Shown here one piece after another: positions 31,805-42,550 of a DNA stretch of 64,000 bases; position 1 is the stretch's first letter; the number at the start of each line of letters is the position of its first letter. Location: assembly GCA_000333855.2 (NCBI GenBank), contig CM007348.1:944504-1008503 (forward strand), read 5' to 3'. This DNA comes from Endotrypanum monterogeii. Taxonomy: Eukaryota > Euglenozoa > Kinetoplastea > Trypanosomatida > Trypanosomatidae. A program made the position numbers and the translations under genes. Below the pieces are notes generated by a model, which searched no databases, was not told the DNA's origin, and saw nothing but the letters and a program-made list of their open reading frames with translations.

Positions 31805-33483
31805 TTTTCGTACCACTTGATGATCGCAGCACCGAAGCCACAGTGGAAGACAACCCCTTCAAAAGTCACTGGGAGAAAGGGGAATAAGACAATGCACACA
31901 ATATCCTTCGACAGGCACTTTTCATACAAGCTAAATGAGAATGCAACGTGATCCCACTAGAGCCTTCGCACGCGCATACGGCTCCCACACACAAGGTGAT
32001 GTTGACCAGCAACTCTACTGGAAACTAATGCGCGACCAAGACTTTAAAAAAAGACGGTCCTGAAAGGGAAAAAAGTTTGTTAGACAAAACGGGCTGGGAA
32101 CAAATCCCCCGCTTTTCCTCAGCTCACAAAGCAATTGATACACCAGCCCCACACACTATTTCGAGTGCCCTTGCACCGCGCCCCTCAGTGTCTGTGTGTG
32201 TGGTGTGTGTGTAAAGGTTTCTGGCGCTTGGTGGCTGCGCTAGATGCAATTTAAGGGATGCGAACGTGAAGGCTATCTTTGTTTCCTCTCCCGATGCCCG
32301 TTCCACTTTTGGATTGTGGTCACGACAAACAAACGTGTGAAACACCGTTTTGCAGAACCCCCCACCGACCACGACCACGACCATTTGGGGGGTGGAAAAA
32401 AATGGGAGAAAAAAAACACCCCGCGGAAAACGGGTGGAAGGTGAGAGGTGCGCATACACACACGCACACACGCGAGAGAGAGAGAAAGGGAGAGAGGCGA
32501 GAACGAGCGATGCAGAGATTAAAGCATGGTACACGCAAGGGCGAACAGAAACGCATGGACGTGATGAAGCACTGTGGCTTCAGCACTGGTCTCACTTCCC
32601 TTCAGGAGGAGGCTAAGAGTGCCATCGTACAATGTCTACTCCTGTTGTCCTCTCCCAGCCCCTGAAATGCGGCGTTGGAGAAACAAAGACTTATGTGGTC
32701 GGAAAAGGTCAGTTCAGAAGGCGCGCTGACTCTCTCCGCCGTTGCAGAGCATAGGCCCATTGGAGCCACTGTATCGCGGTACGTTGGCGTCCGTGTTTGA
32801 GCGAGAAACGTTCGACTCTGATTCTCCAGAAAAGTTTAAAGACTCAGCACCAACCACGAACACCACCCTACAGCTCGAAAGCAGACCCGTCTTTTGATTG
32901 TTGCTGGTGGCGTTGCCCTAACATCGCACAAGATACGGCAATGCGCACCTACGCGGACGTGTGCGGATGTAAGTAGAGAGAGAGCGGGCAGGGGAAGGAT
33001 CGAGTTGGGAAAAGATAACGAACTCAAAGGGAAAAAAAAAAGATGACAGATGTCAGAGCGGGCGCAGACGTGAAGGAAAATACACACACATACACACACG
33101 CACACGCACGATGGTGGCTGCGTGGACAGGAAGGGGGCGAGGGAGGAGTACATGAAGAAAATATTCGGGAAACACATATGTGATTACATCCTTCAGAGCC
33201 TCACATCCCGACTCGGCTTTTCCCGTTTTTTTTTTCCCACCCCCGCCCTCTAGCAGCTCCTGTTTGTCGTATGTGCGGATCCTGAGCTGCTATGCACATG
33301 CACACATTAGGCTACTCCAGCTGATAAATACAGTGAACAAAACATGAAAAAAGGAGTACATCACAGGAAAATCCGGCGGAGCGCCAACAAAACAGGGAGT
33401 CGAACGATTGGCTTATGCCCTCACTATTGTACATCAGTGAAACATGAATTAATCCGAAGCAGTTTCTCTGCAAGCGTACAATG

Positions 33484-33488
<5 letters not shown>

Positions 33489-33522
<34 letters not shown>
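33489..33522. repeat. (TA)n microsatellite
   Basis: The longest of the lone TA arrays here, about 34 bp. It lies about 160 bp downstream of the 364-aa gene's stop codon, in its presumed 3'UTR. Confidence 0.95.
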
Positions 33523-33524
<2 letters not shown>

Positions 33525-33684
33525 ATATATAAATACTTATATACCGTTTCGTTGCTGCTGTTGTAGTTACTGTTCGTCGAAGTGCCATAGCGTTGGCAGC
33601 AGGCACCCCTCCTCCCATCAATTACGGTTCAGTATCTGACCGATCAGCATCCCTCTACACCCCCGAGACGGTGATGCCCGGTAG

Positions 33685-34779
33685 TCAAGAGGAGCCATCG
33701 TTGCCGTTCACCTCGAGGGCGGCCTCGGCAGCGAGGGCAGCGAAGTCCTCATCTGCCTCCTCCACCAGCTTCATCCTCTGTGTCTCCTCCTGGAGAATCA
33801 ACGCAAAAGGCTGGAACTGCATGGCGTACTCAAGAGCGTCCTTCATGAAGGGCGGGGTCTCCCGGTACGTGCACCGCAGATGGCCAGTGACGGTGTCATA
33901 ACGCACATACCCCATTTCGAGGGCGTGGGCCTGAACAGCGCACGCCAGAATGATTCGTCGGAAGGTAATGTGCTCCTCGCTTTCTGTTTCGCTTCGAATG
34001 ACGCTGACACGATTCCACAGAGGTATTGCCTCACGGCTGTCTAGAAATGACATCTGAGACAGACGCAGCGCCTCGGCCTCTGCGGCCATGATGCGCAGTT
34101 GTGAAAGATGCGGCAGCGCATCCGGACACATCCCTAGCGTCCGCATAAAAAGTCGCTGCTCGGCTAACCATATCTCTTCTCGCAGCTGGGCGAGTAGGAC
34201 CGACGTGGCAAGGTTGTAGTCGTCCTCGAGGTCGTACCGAGCTTTTTTCTCGAGCCACTCCACATTCGCAACGGCTCCGTAAACGTGGTCAAAGTAGACC
34301 CGTGCGACTTTCTCAAAGGACGCCGCCTCGAGAGTCATGAGGTCCGCGTACTCGGCTGCCTCCTGCTCCACGAGAAGGGCAGCGATGTCGTATGCTGTGG
34401 GCTTTACCTTCGGAGGTGCTGCCAGCAGCCGCTGCTGCGCAAGAGAACGAAGCTCGTAATTGAGGGAATGAAGGCCGACGCGCCGTGGGCCGTGCGTGCA
34501 CTCCAACGGCGCACACGCCTCCTCCGAGTTGATTGCGCTCGTGTACCAAGATAAATTATGAACTGCATCTTCGCAGTACAAGTCAAGAGACGACGGTGGC
34601 AGCCGCTTCACACGGCCGGTGAAACGCGCGTGAGACGCCTTATACTGATTGCGCGCTTCTACATACTGCTGTGTATACATCTGCTGAAGGAGCTCTGCCA
34701 GGCTGTCTGGTGAGTACCCTTTTCCACTCTCTGGTGGGGGCACCTGTGTAGTGAGGGCAGAATTATGAGTGACTGACAT
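33685..34779 (-). CDS. Hypothetical protein, 364 aa
   Basis: I do not recognise this protein. The first ATG in frame is at 34779 (MSVTHNSALTTQ); the seven codons above it start from GTG. After a Pro/Gly-rich start the protein is mostly helical and acidic, rich in Ala, Glu and Leu (for example ALLVEQEAAEYADLMTLEAASFEKV and the C-terminal EEADEDFAALAAEAALEV). Tyr and Arg are frequent. There is no signal peptide, membrane segment or cofactor motif. It lies between the COG8-like gene and dynein. Sustained coding composition supports a real gene; structural or flagellar roles are guesses. Confidence 0.82.
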   Translation of the reverse strand: MSVTHNSALTTQVPPPESGKGYSPDSLAELLQQMYTQQYVEARNQYKASHARFTGRVKRLPPSSLDLYCEDAVHNLSWYTSAINSEEACAPLECTHGPRRVGLHSLNYELRSLAQQRLLAAPPKVKPTAYDIAALLVEQEAAEYADLMTLEAASFEKVARVYFDHVYGAVANVEWLEKKARYDLEDDYNLATSVLLAQLREEIWLAEQRLFMRTLGMCPDALPHLSQLRIMAAEAEALRLSQMSFLDSREAIPLWNRVSVIRSETESEEHITFRRIILACAVQAHALEMGYVRYDTVTGHLRCTYRETPPFMKDALEYAMQFQPFALILQEETQRMKLVEEADEDFAALAAEAALEVNGNDGSS

Positions 34780-36161
34780 GACCTCTTCGCGGGTGTGCAC
34801 TTACGTTGGTGTAAGAAATATATATATACGTTCTATACAAGAACAAATATCAAATTATGCATGAGAGTGAAAGCCAAAGGCGGTAAAAGTACGAGCGGTG
34901 ATAAACTCAGCCTGAAACTCTACAAAACCGAACTGTGCACCGATTGGGTGCGCAGCGACGCGGTAGTTGCACATCTGAGTCAGCCTTGAAGCACTGCTGT
35001 GGGATGTACTCCTGCACTATGACTGCCAACATACGTTTGGATAGTCCTCTAGTGCAGCTTTCCTGCGCCACACGCTGCACGTTAAGGTGGGCTTCGGTTT
35101 TCTCTGCTCGCACGTTCCAGCTCTGCAACACTAGGAAACTGTGGAAAAGGGAGAAACGAGGAAAGACCTAGAACAGGCAGACGCGTGTCACGTCACGGCG
35201 TTTCGCTCAGTGGGAACTGCCATACCCCAACGGTTAAGGGAAAAAACTTTTTTTTTTTAAGTTGCTGCGTCACCAAATGTACCTATCCGATAATGGGCAT
35301 GGAAAAAAAAAATGTATACAAGCAAACACCATCACGCAGAGCACCTGTCCCTGGAAGACTACCCCTGCACACACGTCAGACATTCGATAATAATAATAAA
35401 AACTGTCTGCCTTGGTCCGGAGACGCACTACCAGAGACCCTCTTCGTCAGTCTTGGAAACCTGTGCTTCAATACGAGCCTCTCCCCACCCCCTCTAAGGA
35501 GGTAGTCTTGCAAATGTATCATGCCTTGGAGCCATGCGCATCGCGTTCAGCGATGTGTGTACGCGTGTGAAAAGGAAAGGGGGGGTTAACATCATCCTAC
35601 ATCATCCCATCCAATGACAAGAAAGGAGACGCAGACAGCTGCCTCCCCTCAAATCCTCTGACAAAACGTTATTATACACCTGTGTTCGCAGGGGCACTCC
35701 ATATTCTCCTGAAGCGATACCCTCCCCCCCCCGTCTCGTCGAGGGTATCGCGCTGTATCGAAGGCGAGGGAGGCGGAGGAGGAGGGGACTCGCCTCATGA
35801 AATGTTCAAGCAGAAGCGGGGAGTAAGTCTTGCACTGAACACCACCACTACCGCTCACAACCCCCGATGACGCCACCGCGTTCGCAGTCCCAGACGTACA
35901 ATCAATACTGCAATGAGCCCCACATGGCCACAAACGTCCTCTCTCTCCTGAGTGACTGACTGACTCCCTGGCCGAGACCCTCTTCCCTCACTCAAAAGAT
36001 TCCCTTTTTTAGTTGGTTGACGACGCAACTCCATACACGATGAGGCCGGCAAAGGAAGCGACAACAGTCCTTAATCGATCAAAATTTTCCGTTCGATGAG
36101 AGCGACCCGAGCACACTCGCAACTAAGGGCGCCGAGTTTGCCTCGGTAGCGGCATTCTTGA
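34780..36161. other. Spacer between COG8-like gene and 364-aa gene
   Basis: About 1.4 kb. It has a short TA run at about 34818-34828 near the 364-aa start, an AAT-type run near 35388-35400 and purine/pyrimidine tracts. The stretch nearest 36161 is COG8 3'UTR. No gene or dispersed repeat is seen. Confidence 0.55.
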
Positions 36162-37676
36162 TCACAGATCTCTCTCTCTTTGAGGGGACTGTGCTGGCGT
36201 GTCAGTCACGAGGCTCCCACCCGCTGAAGTTGCCACTGCCGATGGGGGCTCCATCGCATACAGCAACTCCCTCATGTCGCGCATCAAAGTCTGCGTGCGA
36301 TCCTCCAAGTCTTCTCGGTGCTGAGGGCCAAGAAGGCGGTCGACGAGGTGTAGCACATATGGGTACCACATCTGTTTAAACGCCTTCACAAAGGTCAGGA
36401 AAACAGCCCACTCTGCACTATACATGGTGTCGAGCATGGGCGCGTCGTTCAGCATGTCCCGCCCCACCTCCTCCACCAACTCGCCAACCTCCCCCGCACA
36501 GAAAGACTCCACTCCCGGGAGCAGACACTTTCGGATGGTGTTGAAGGAAGCGAGTATCCCGTTGAGCGCGTACGCGAGCGGCAGCCACTGAGCCAGCTGC
36601 ACGGGTGGCGTATCGCCAGTGGTCGGATGGGTTTCAAATACGGCAGTGGAAGCCAGTACTGTGTTGTCACAAAATACAGAAACACGCCATGAAGAAGTCT
36701 GCATCGCAGTGCGGTACGTGGTACAAGCCTGCCGCATCCCTTCAGAGAAAAGGTTCTGCACCTTCCGCACAAGTATGCTGCCTATCAGCCCCAGAACATC
36801 CGTATGTACTCGCGCACATGCACCTGCGCAGCTGCTACATTGCTGCACGACCAGTGCAAGCTCAGAACCGTTGTGCAACTGCTGAAGTGCTGCATCCATG
36901 AGGTGCACAAACGTGTACGCCTGCTCTTGGCACCACAGACTCAACTCCTCCGTCGTCTCCTGCTGCTGTGCCTCGTCGCTCGGTGGGAAGCACGCCATGT
37001 ACTGGAGCGCCACCTCGTTCACATGCATTTTATAAACCGTGATATACTTGAGGATGAGCGAGTAGGGAACAGCCCTGGATTCGGCATCCTGCAGCTGTTG
37101 ACGAATGTAGGCAGCGCGGCTGCGCAAGAAGAGTGCACGCAGCGAGGCCGGTGATCCACCAAGGCGGCGAAGGAGAGAAGTGGCCTTGTACGCTGTGTCC
37201 ACCGTGAGCGCACCGGAGAGCATTGGCACCACATGCGTGTCAACAGCCTCCTCCATTGTATCCACCATCTCCTCCTGCAATCTCTGAAAGACATGCACGT
37301 CGCACATGTGCTGGCACAACATCAGGACGTGCTCGAATATGAGAAATGCCTCATGAAACATCGTGTGCCGCACGCACTCATTCACCAAGGCAGGTGAATC
37401 CATGAGGGCCACAATCTTCTGGTGGTTCACCACAGCGCCGTGTAGCCGCGCCTTCTCTTGGCGCCATGACTGCCCGGCATCCTGGAGAAGCTGCGACCAA
37501 GAGTGCAGCGTACGCAAAGATGCCGTCAGCCCCTTGTTGGTTTCTTCAGTACTTTTCAAGAGTGACGCAGCCGCCACATTCGCCGCCGGTGCGTTTGTCA
37601 GCAGTTTGTAGTGATCGACCGCACAGTTGACTACAGACTGCCGCACTCGGGCCTCCTCAGCAGAGACGGTTGACAT
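36162..37676 (-). CDS. COG8: Conserved oligomeric Golgi complex subunit 8-like protein
   Basis: A 504-residue protein that resembles COG8 (Dor1 family), a subunit of the eight-part COG tether that returns vesicles within the Golgi. The N-terminal third has the expected helices leading into an MDSPALVNECVRHTMFHEAF stretch, which parallels the family's leucine-rich IPQLMDTCIRNGYYEEAL region. About 90 residues on, SLLRRLGGSPASLRALFLRSR and YIRQQL match the family's YLRRM...ELR..FLQARD..L block, followed by ILKYITVYKMHVNEVALQYMACF, which fits the helix with conserved His and the AIF ending. It is shorter than human COG8 (about 600 aa). There is no signal or membrane segment, as expected for a peripheral complex. 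Assigned by eye, not by search; the order of three matching blocks makes it likely. Confidence 0.82.
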   Translation of the reverse strand: MSTVSAEEARVRQSVVNCAVDHYKLLTNAPAANVAAASLLKSTEETNKGLTASLRTLHSWSQLLQDAGQSWRQEKARLHGAVVNHQKIVALMDSPALVNECVRHTMFHEAFLIFEHVLMLCQHMCDVHVFQRLQEEMVDTMEEAVDTHVVPMLSGALTVDTAYKATSLLRRLGGSPASLRALFLRSRAAYIRQQLQDAESRAVPYSLILKYITVYKMHVNEVALQYMACFPPSDEAQQQETTEELSLWCQEQAYTFVHLMDAALQQLHNGSELALVVQQCSSCAGACARVHTDVLGLIGSILVRKVQNLFSEGMRQACTTYRTAMQTSSWRVSVFCDNTVLASTAVFETHPTTGDTPPVQLAQWLPLAYALNGILASFNTIRKCLLPGVESFCAGEVGELVEEVGRDMLNDAPMLDTMYSAEWAVFLTFVKAFKQMWYPYVLHLVDRLLGPQHREDLEDRTQTLMRDMRELLYAMEPPSAVATSAGGSLVTDTPAQSPQRERDL

Positions 37677-38288
37677 GGCAGCGCCGGAGTACAGACGGGA
37701 TTGGAGGGAAATAAAAAGACAAAGGCATGTTCAGGTGTAAGCCTCCGAACAGGATGAATGGGTGAGGTGGGACTTTCTGGATCAGCACAAACTATGAGCA
37801 GCAGAGGGGTCTTTCTGGCGAGGCGTGTGATATGACGTAGACCGCCGTTGTATCCCGCCAGAGTGTCTGCATGCAACAAACTTTAAAAAAAACACGACGA
37901 CACCCGGGCCTGTACTCCTCGCTCACAAAGCGAGTCCGGAATGGAATGGAGAGGGGAAGGGTAGGAAGTGAAGGCACTAAGAGATATTCGCCAAAAGGGG
38001 AGCGCACATGTGCACGGAGGGTGAAATTAGGACGGAATAAAAACACGACGCCTCTACTCGTGTACACACATCGACTGTGAGGCTGCTTGTTTTCGACCTT
38101 GGACATTGAAGCTACATCACGTGTCTCCCACATCACAGGAAACAGTGCACTGTTCCTCCAAATATCAGGTCCAGAATGCTTCGCAGTATAGTTGCAATGC
38201 GCTGCGTAGCGACACAGCACAACACCTTTGTACTGTCGCCAGAAAGCTAAGCCTACGCTTTCGTATATATAGTGTGTATACGTATCAA

Positions 38289-38307
38289 TATATATATATA
38301 TATATAT
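38289..38307. repeat. (TA)n microsatellite
   Basis: A TA array of 19 bp about 0.6 kb upstream of the COG8-like start codon. Confidence 0.9.
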
Positions 38308-39226
38308 CAGTTTCTGTTGAGTTCACCCACGTTCACGTGTTCGACTCCGCAGACATCCGAGCAGCACACCACTTCAACTATCACATCTTCCACCTGCTTC
38401 TCATGCTCGACAGCAGCAACAAGATAGATGTACTCCGTGAGACGCTTACACGCGCGCCCCCGTGGCCGCCTGCTGAACAAGAGCAAACAAAATAGTCCTG
38501 AAAAAAAAGAAACAGTGGCGTAAAACTAAAAAATAAGGTGGTGGTGGACGCACAGACCAGCGCGAGCAAAGAAGACAGAGCACAATACATCCACCAAGGC
38601 AGAGGCACATAGCGTATGACCAAACCTCTCTGATCGAGTGCAGCAGCGTTTGGAAATACGTGTCCTGGTGATAGGCGAGGCAGAGAAAGGCAACTAAAGA
38701 GAACCCGAGATGCAACTCCGCTCTCTCGCTCTCATTTTGTATGTTGTCCACCGGACAAAAAAAAAATTGATGCGGCTTCCTCTCGCGTACACCGCCATGC
38801 CCTGGCTCTTTTACCCACCCCAAAAACTGAGCAGCTTTTTTTTTAAAGCACTGATCCGGCCATGCACAGGTGGACAAAAGCGGTCCAATATGATAGATAA
38901 AACGACGGAAAAAAAAAAGGTCGAGGGAGGAAATAAATCAAAGCAAAAGGTCGACAATAAGACAGTGGGACCTTACCGCAACCCTCGCTTTCCCCTGAAA
39001 AAAAAAATGGAAGAGAAGCATTCAAACAGGTAAAAAAAAAAAGGAGCTCAAAAGAGCAGAAAATGACGAGAACAGAGAAGTTTGAAAGTAAACAAAGAAG
39101 GAAAAAACGTCGTCGGAAAGGAAAAGGAAAGGAACACATGAGCGGAGAAGCAGGGTGTGGTCCATAGGGGGGGAGGGGGGAGAACTACAGCGTCATGCAG
39201 AGTGTAGCGACGTGAGTACATGCAGA

Positions 39227-39247
39227 ATAATAATAATAATAATAATT
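39227..39247. repeat. (AAT)n trinucleotide repeat
   Basis: A run of AAT units, about 20 bp, in the spacer between GDH and COG8. Confidence 0.9.
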
Positions 39248-39446
39248 AACCATGAGGGAAGCTGGAAAGCGGCGCGGGAAATGGTGCTGCTTTGACATGA
39301 AAGTGCTCGTGAGCATCGCACACCTCGAGATGCTGGTGTTGCTACGCCATATCCTTGCTTGAGTGGATGTACTTATTTTTCTTTTGATAGAGACCTTCAA
39401 CCAAATATCGTAAGCTGAACCTCGAATATTATTTTTATTATTGTAA

Positions 39447-39468
39447 ATATATATATATATATATATAT
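39447..39468. repeat. (TA)n microsatellite
   Basis: A TA array of about 22 bp followed by a GTATATAG tail. Confidence 0.9.
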
Positions 39469-41034
39469 GTATATAGATGTATTTATGTTTTGATCGCATA
39501 AAGGAGAAAGGGTGGAGTACATGAGCAGTATGACACAGCGCTCAAAAGAAAAAAAAACACGAACGCGCCAAAAATAGATATACAGACAAAAAAACAACAC
39601 GGGGAAATTATATATATATATATGTACAAGGCGCGCCTCGGGCTGCCTCCTCTCCCTTTCCAATGCTGCGCCTGCTCCGTCTCCCCGGCGATGGTGGGCA
39701 GTCCGGTCAGCGAACAAAGATGGGAGTGTCCTCTGCACTCCCTTCACTGCGGTGCTGCAGGAAAGGTAGAAGAGAGGGAGAGGGAGAAAAAGGTACGCCA
39801 TTGTACTTCTGTATTTTCAAGCCCTCGCTACCTGGCACCTTTGCTTCTTCCCCCCCCCCCTATACGTACACAAACCACAAAAACAAGTTCAGTACCCCTG
39901 TACCACCAGCAGTGGGTACGAAATGCATGAATAAAGTCCTGAGTGTTGCCATGAGTCCGTCTGTGGGTGTGTGTGTATGTGTGTGGTGGGGGGGGGGGAG
40001 GGGGGGAGCGAACACAGAGTCAAAACAATACTAATAATACTAAAAGAAGGCACAAACACAAAGAAAAAAAGGGGGGGAAGAAGAAAATCACAGAGAATTT
40101 CATATACTCATGCACTTTGACGTGATGCAACCCTGAAACGAAAACAAGGAACACAAGGGAAAAACAAAATGAAGGGGATAGGCAGCGCAAGCTCGAACTC
40201 ACGCAGAGACACAAGTCTATTAACACACCCACTCGCTGACAAACAAGAACTGACGTGCGCCTACAGAAAGGCCTACACACGCACGCGTCGCGCACTCGAA
40301 GTCTTTACAGCAGTCAACGCTACCCCAAAGGTTGCACTGCAACTTTTCGATGAAGCTACAAAAGACAAAATACGAATTAGCTGCTGTGGGCAATGAAACT
40401 GCCACCGCCACCGATACGGACATCCCCTCCCTACCGATGCCAGCGCCTCTATGGGAAACTCCGACTCTGCCGAAACGCAAACACCGTGGGGCCTTTGGGG
40501 GCGGTTAGTCGATCCAAGAGGTGGGCATCCTTATTCCGGTGGTATTAGGGATTCCATGAACAAATACCTGTCGCTCGCATGCAGATAAAGGAGTGCGTGT
40601 ATATAGTGTAAGTGCACGCTCTTCACATTCTTTTTATCCTGTCCTTTCCTCATTGTCCCTCGTGTGTCGACCGGCAAGCTAGAAGAGGGCAGCGAAACGA
40701 CAAAGACCAGAAGAAGGCAAAGCCGGAGGAGGAAGGAAAGAGGGGCACAGAGGGGCACAGTGTCACGTGTATAAACGGCCGGTGCATCACGGATGTTCCC
40801 AGAAGCAAACAAAAAAGGAACGAGCATCAACGGAGGCGGCAGGATGTCGGATGCTGAACGTACGACGGCATCGTGACAGGATCGACCTGTGCAAAACCAA
40901 TGCCTTGAAGAAAGAGAAAACGTGGGGAAAGGGAACATGCCAGCACATACGTACACATACACGGCAAACTTGCTTCCTCGTTTGCACTGTTGTTGCACCA
41001 TTTTTTTTTCTGTCCTTGACGGCACCGCAGCGAG

Positions 41035-42393
41035 CTAGACGATGCCAAGAGCCAGCATAGCATCTGCCACCTTCACGAACCCCGCGATGTTGGCGCCATC
41101 CACATAGTTCACCCTTCCATTCTTCTCACCATACTGGACGCACGAAGCATGGATACTGGTCATGATGTCGCGGAGGCGACTGTCAACTTCGTCGGCACCC
41201 CACGCTAGCCGCGCCGCGTTCTGTGACATTTCGAGACCGGATATAGCCACACCACCCGCGTTGGAGGCCTTGCCAGGTGCAAACAACACACCTGCCTCAT
41301 GGAAAATGTGGGTGGCCTCCTCTGTTGTGGGCATATTGGCCCCCTCAGCAACGAGTTTCACGCCGTTTGCGACCATCGCCTTCGCGTCATTCGCCTCGAT
41401 CTCATTTTGTGTAGCGCAGGGCAACGCAATATCGGCCTTGACACTCCACGGGCGCTGGCCCGGCACGTACTTGACACTTACCTCTTTCGCGTACTCCTCA
41501 AGTGTGCCACGGTGCTTGTTTTTTATCTCCATCAGCTTCGCCAGCTTCTCCGTGTTGAAGCCCTTATCGTCGTAGATGTAGCCCTTTGAGTCTGAAGCGG
41601 TCACGACCTTCGCGCCAAGCTGCAAGCACTTCTCAATCGCGTACTGTGCAACGTTACCCGATCCCGACACAATCACTGTCTTCCCATCAAGAGAGTCGTC
41701 GGTGCGCTCCAGCATTGACTTGGTGAAGTACACGAGACCGTACCCCGTAGCCTCGGGGCGAATCGCACTTCCCTGATATGCGATGCCCTTGCCCGTAAAA
41801 GTGCACTCGTTTGTGTTCTTGAGTTTCCAGTACATACCATTCATGAAGCCAACCTCGCGACCACCGACGCCAATGTCGCCAGCCGGAACGTCGGTGTCGG
41901 CGCCGATGTGGCGATGAAGCTCCGTCATGAGCGACTGGCAGAAGCGCATCACCTCCTTGTCGCTCTTGCCCTTTGGATCGAAGTCGGAGCCACCCTTGCC
42001 GCCGCCCATGGGAAGCGTAGTCAATGAATTTTTGAACGTCTGCTCAAAGCCAAGAAACTTCAGGATAGAAAGGTTGACGGAGGGGTGAAAGCGCATACCC
42101 CCCTTGTACGGGCCGATAGCCGAGTTGAACTGAACGCGAAAGGCACGGTTGACATGGGTGACACCTCTGTCATCCACCCAGGGCACGCGGAACTGAATGA
42201 CGCGCTCAGGCTCCACAATGCGCTCCAGGAGGCCGTCCGCGACGTATTGGGGATTCTTTTGCAGGAACGGCCAGAGAGAGGTCATCACCTCACGGACGGC
42301 CTGCTCAAACTCAGGCTGATGTGGATCTCGGGCGGTTATGCACTTCGCAATGAAGTCCTCCACAGACGCGTACGAAAAACTTTTGGAGGGCAT
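41035..42393 (-). CDS. GDH: Glutamate dehydrogenase (NADP-type, GdhA-like)
   Basis: A 452-residue hexameric-type glutamate dehydrogenase that converts 2-oxoglutarate and ammonium to glutamate. The start ATG at 42393 gives the usual N-terminal length. Glutamate-binding GPYKGGMRFHP (K97), QTFKNSLTTLPMGGGKGG with catalytic K133, and PAGDIGVGGREVG (catalytic-domain Asp at 173) are all present with the same spacing as E. coli GdhA (shifted by about five residues). The nucleotide domain has GSGNVAQYA. The close match to the small bacterial/fungal GdhA class, rather than to large NAD-specific forms, indicates NADP use, known for Leishmania. There is no glycosomal or mitochondrial signal that I can see. 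It follows the OB-fold gene in the transcription unit. Confidence 0.97.
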   Translation of the reverse strand: MPSKSFSYASVEDFIAKCITARDPHQPEFEQAVREVMTSLWPFLQKNPQYVADGLLERIVEPERVIQFRVPWVDDRGVTHVNRAFRVQFNSAIGPYKGGMRFHPSVNLSILKFLGFEQTFKNSLTTLPMGGGKGGSDFDPKGKSDKEVMRFCQSLMTELHRHIGADTDVPAGDIGVGGREVGFMNGMYWKLKNTNECTFTGKGIAYQGSAIRPEATGYGLVYFTKSMLERTDDSLDGKTVIVSGSGNVAQYAIEKCLQLGAKVVTASDSKGYIYDDKGFNTEKLAKLMEIKNKHRGTLEEYAKEVSVKYVPGQRPWSVKADIALPCATQNEIEANDAKAMVANGVKLVAEGANMPTTEEATHIFHEAGVLFAPGKASNAGGVAISGLEMSQNAARLAWGADEVDSRLRDIMTSIHASCVQYGEKNGRVNYVDGANIAGFVKVADAMLALGIV

Positions 42394-42440
42394 GGTGAAA
42401 GCGTAAATACAAGGTTACGGACGGCACGGATGTATAGAGG

Positions 42441-42485
42441 CGCTGATAAGTGTAAAACCAGCGAGGTGCACGAGCAGGAAGGGAA
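42441..42485 (-). promoter_or_regulatory. Predicted spliced-leader acceptor of GDH
   Basis: On the minus strand a pyrimidine-rich region (CCTCATTCCCTTCCTGCTCG and following T-rich bases) ends in AG at plus-strand 42441-42442, predicting a 5'UTR of about 47 nt. Inference only. Confidence 0.35.
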
Positions 42486-42516
42486 TGAGGACACCGTTAC
42501 TGATAAATATAAATGA

Positions 42517-42520
<4 letters not shown>

Positions 42521-42547
<27 letters not shown>
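42521..42547. repeat. (TA)n array upstream of GDH
   Basis: A TA array of 27 bp, about 127 bp upstream of the GDH ATG and just upstream of the candidate polypyrimidine tract. Confidence 0.95.

Positions 42548-42550
<3 letters not shown>

Larger units (their letters stand above)
31573..33684. other. Spacer upstream of dynein
   Basis: About 2.1 kb. Two (TA)n arrays lie at 31679-31706 and 31778-31804, a third at 33489-33522, and CA and GA runs lie near 32455-32490 and 33084-33108. The end near 33684 should be the 3'UTR of the 364-aa gene. No gene is seen. Confidence 0.6.
37677..41034. other. Long spacer between GDH and COG8-like gene
   Basis: About 3.4 kb with no convincing gene. It holds (TA)n arrays at 38289-38307, 39447-39468 and 39608-39622, an AAT trinucleotide run at about 39227-39247, many A-runs between 38.9 and 39.1 kb, and a poly-G block near 39987-40007. 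Frames of 100-164 codons on both strands are low-complexity. The upper half should be GDH 3'UTR. Confidence 0.6.

Noticed and set aside
38302..38314. 13-base match (TATCAGTTTCTGT) to the spliced-leader exon as I remember it
   Set aside because: The rest of the leader and the expected SL gene structure are absent, and the match overlaps a (TA)n array; chance is likely.
40531..41025. Minus-strand frame of 164 codons just downstream of GDH
   Set aside because: It lies in the GDH 3'UTR, is low-complexity and has no recognisable domain.
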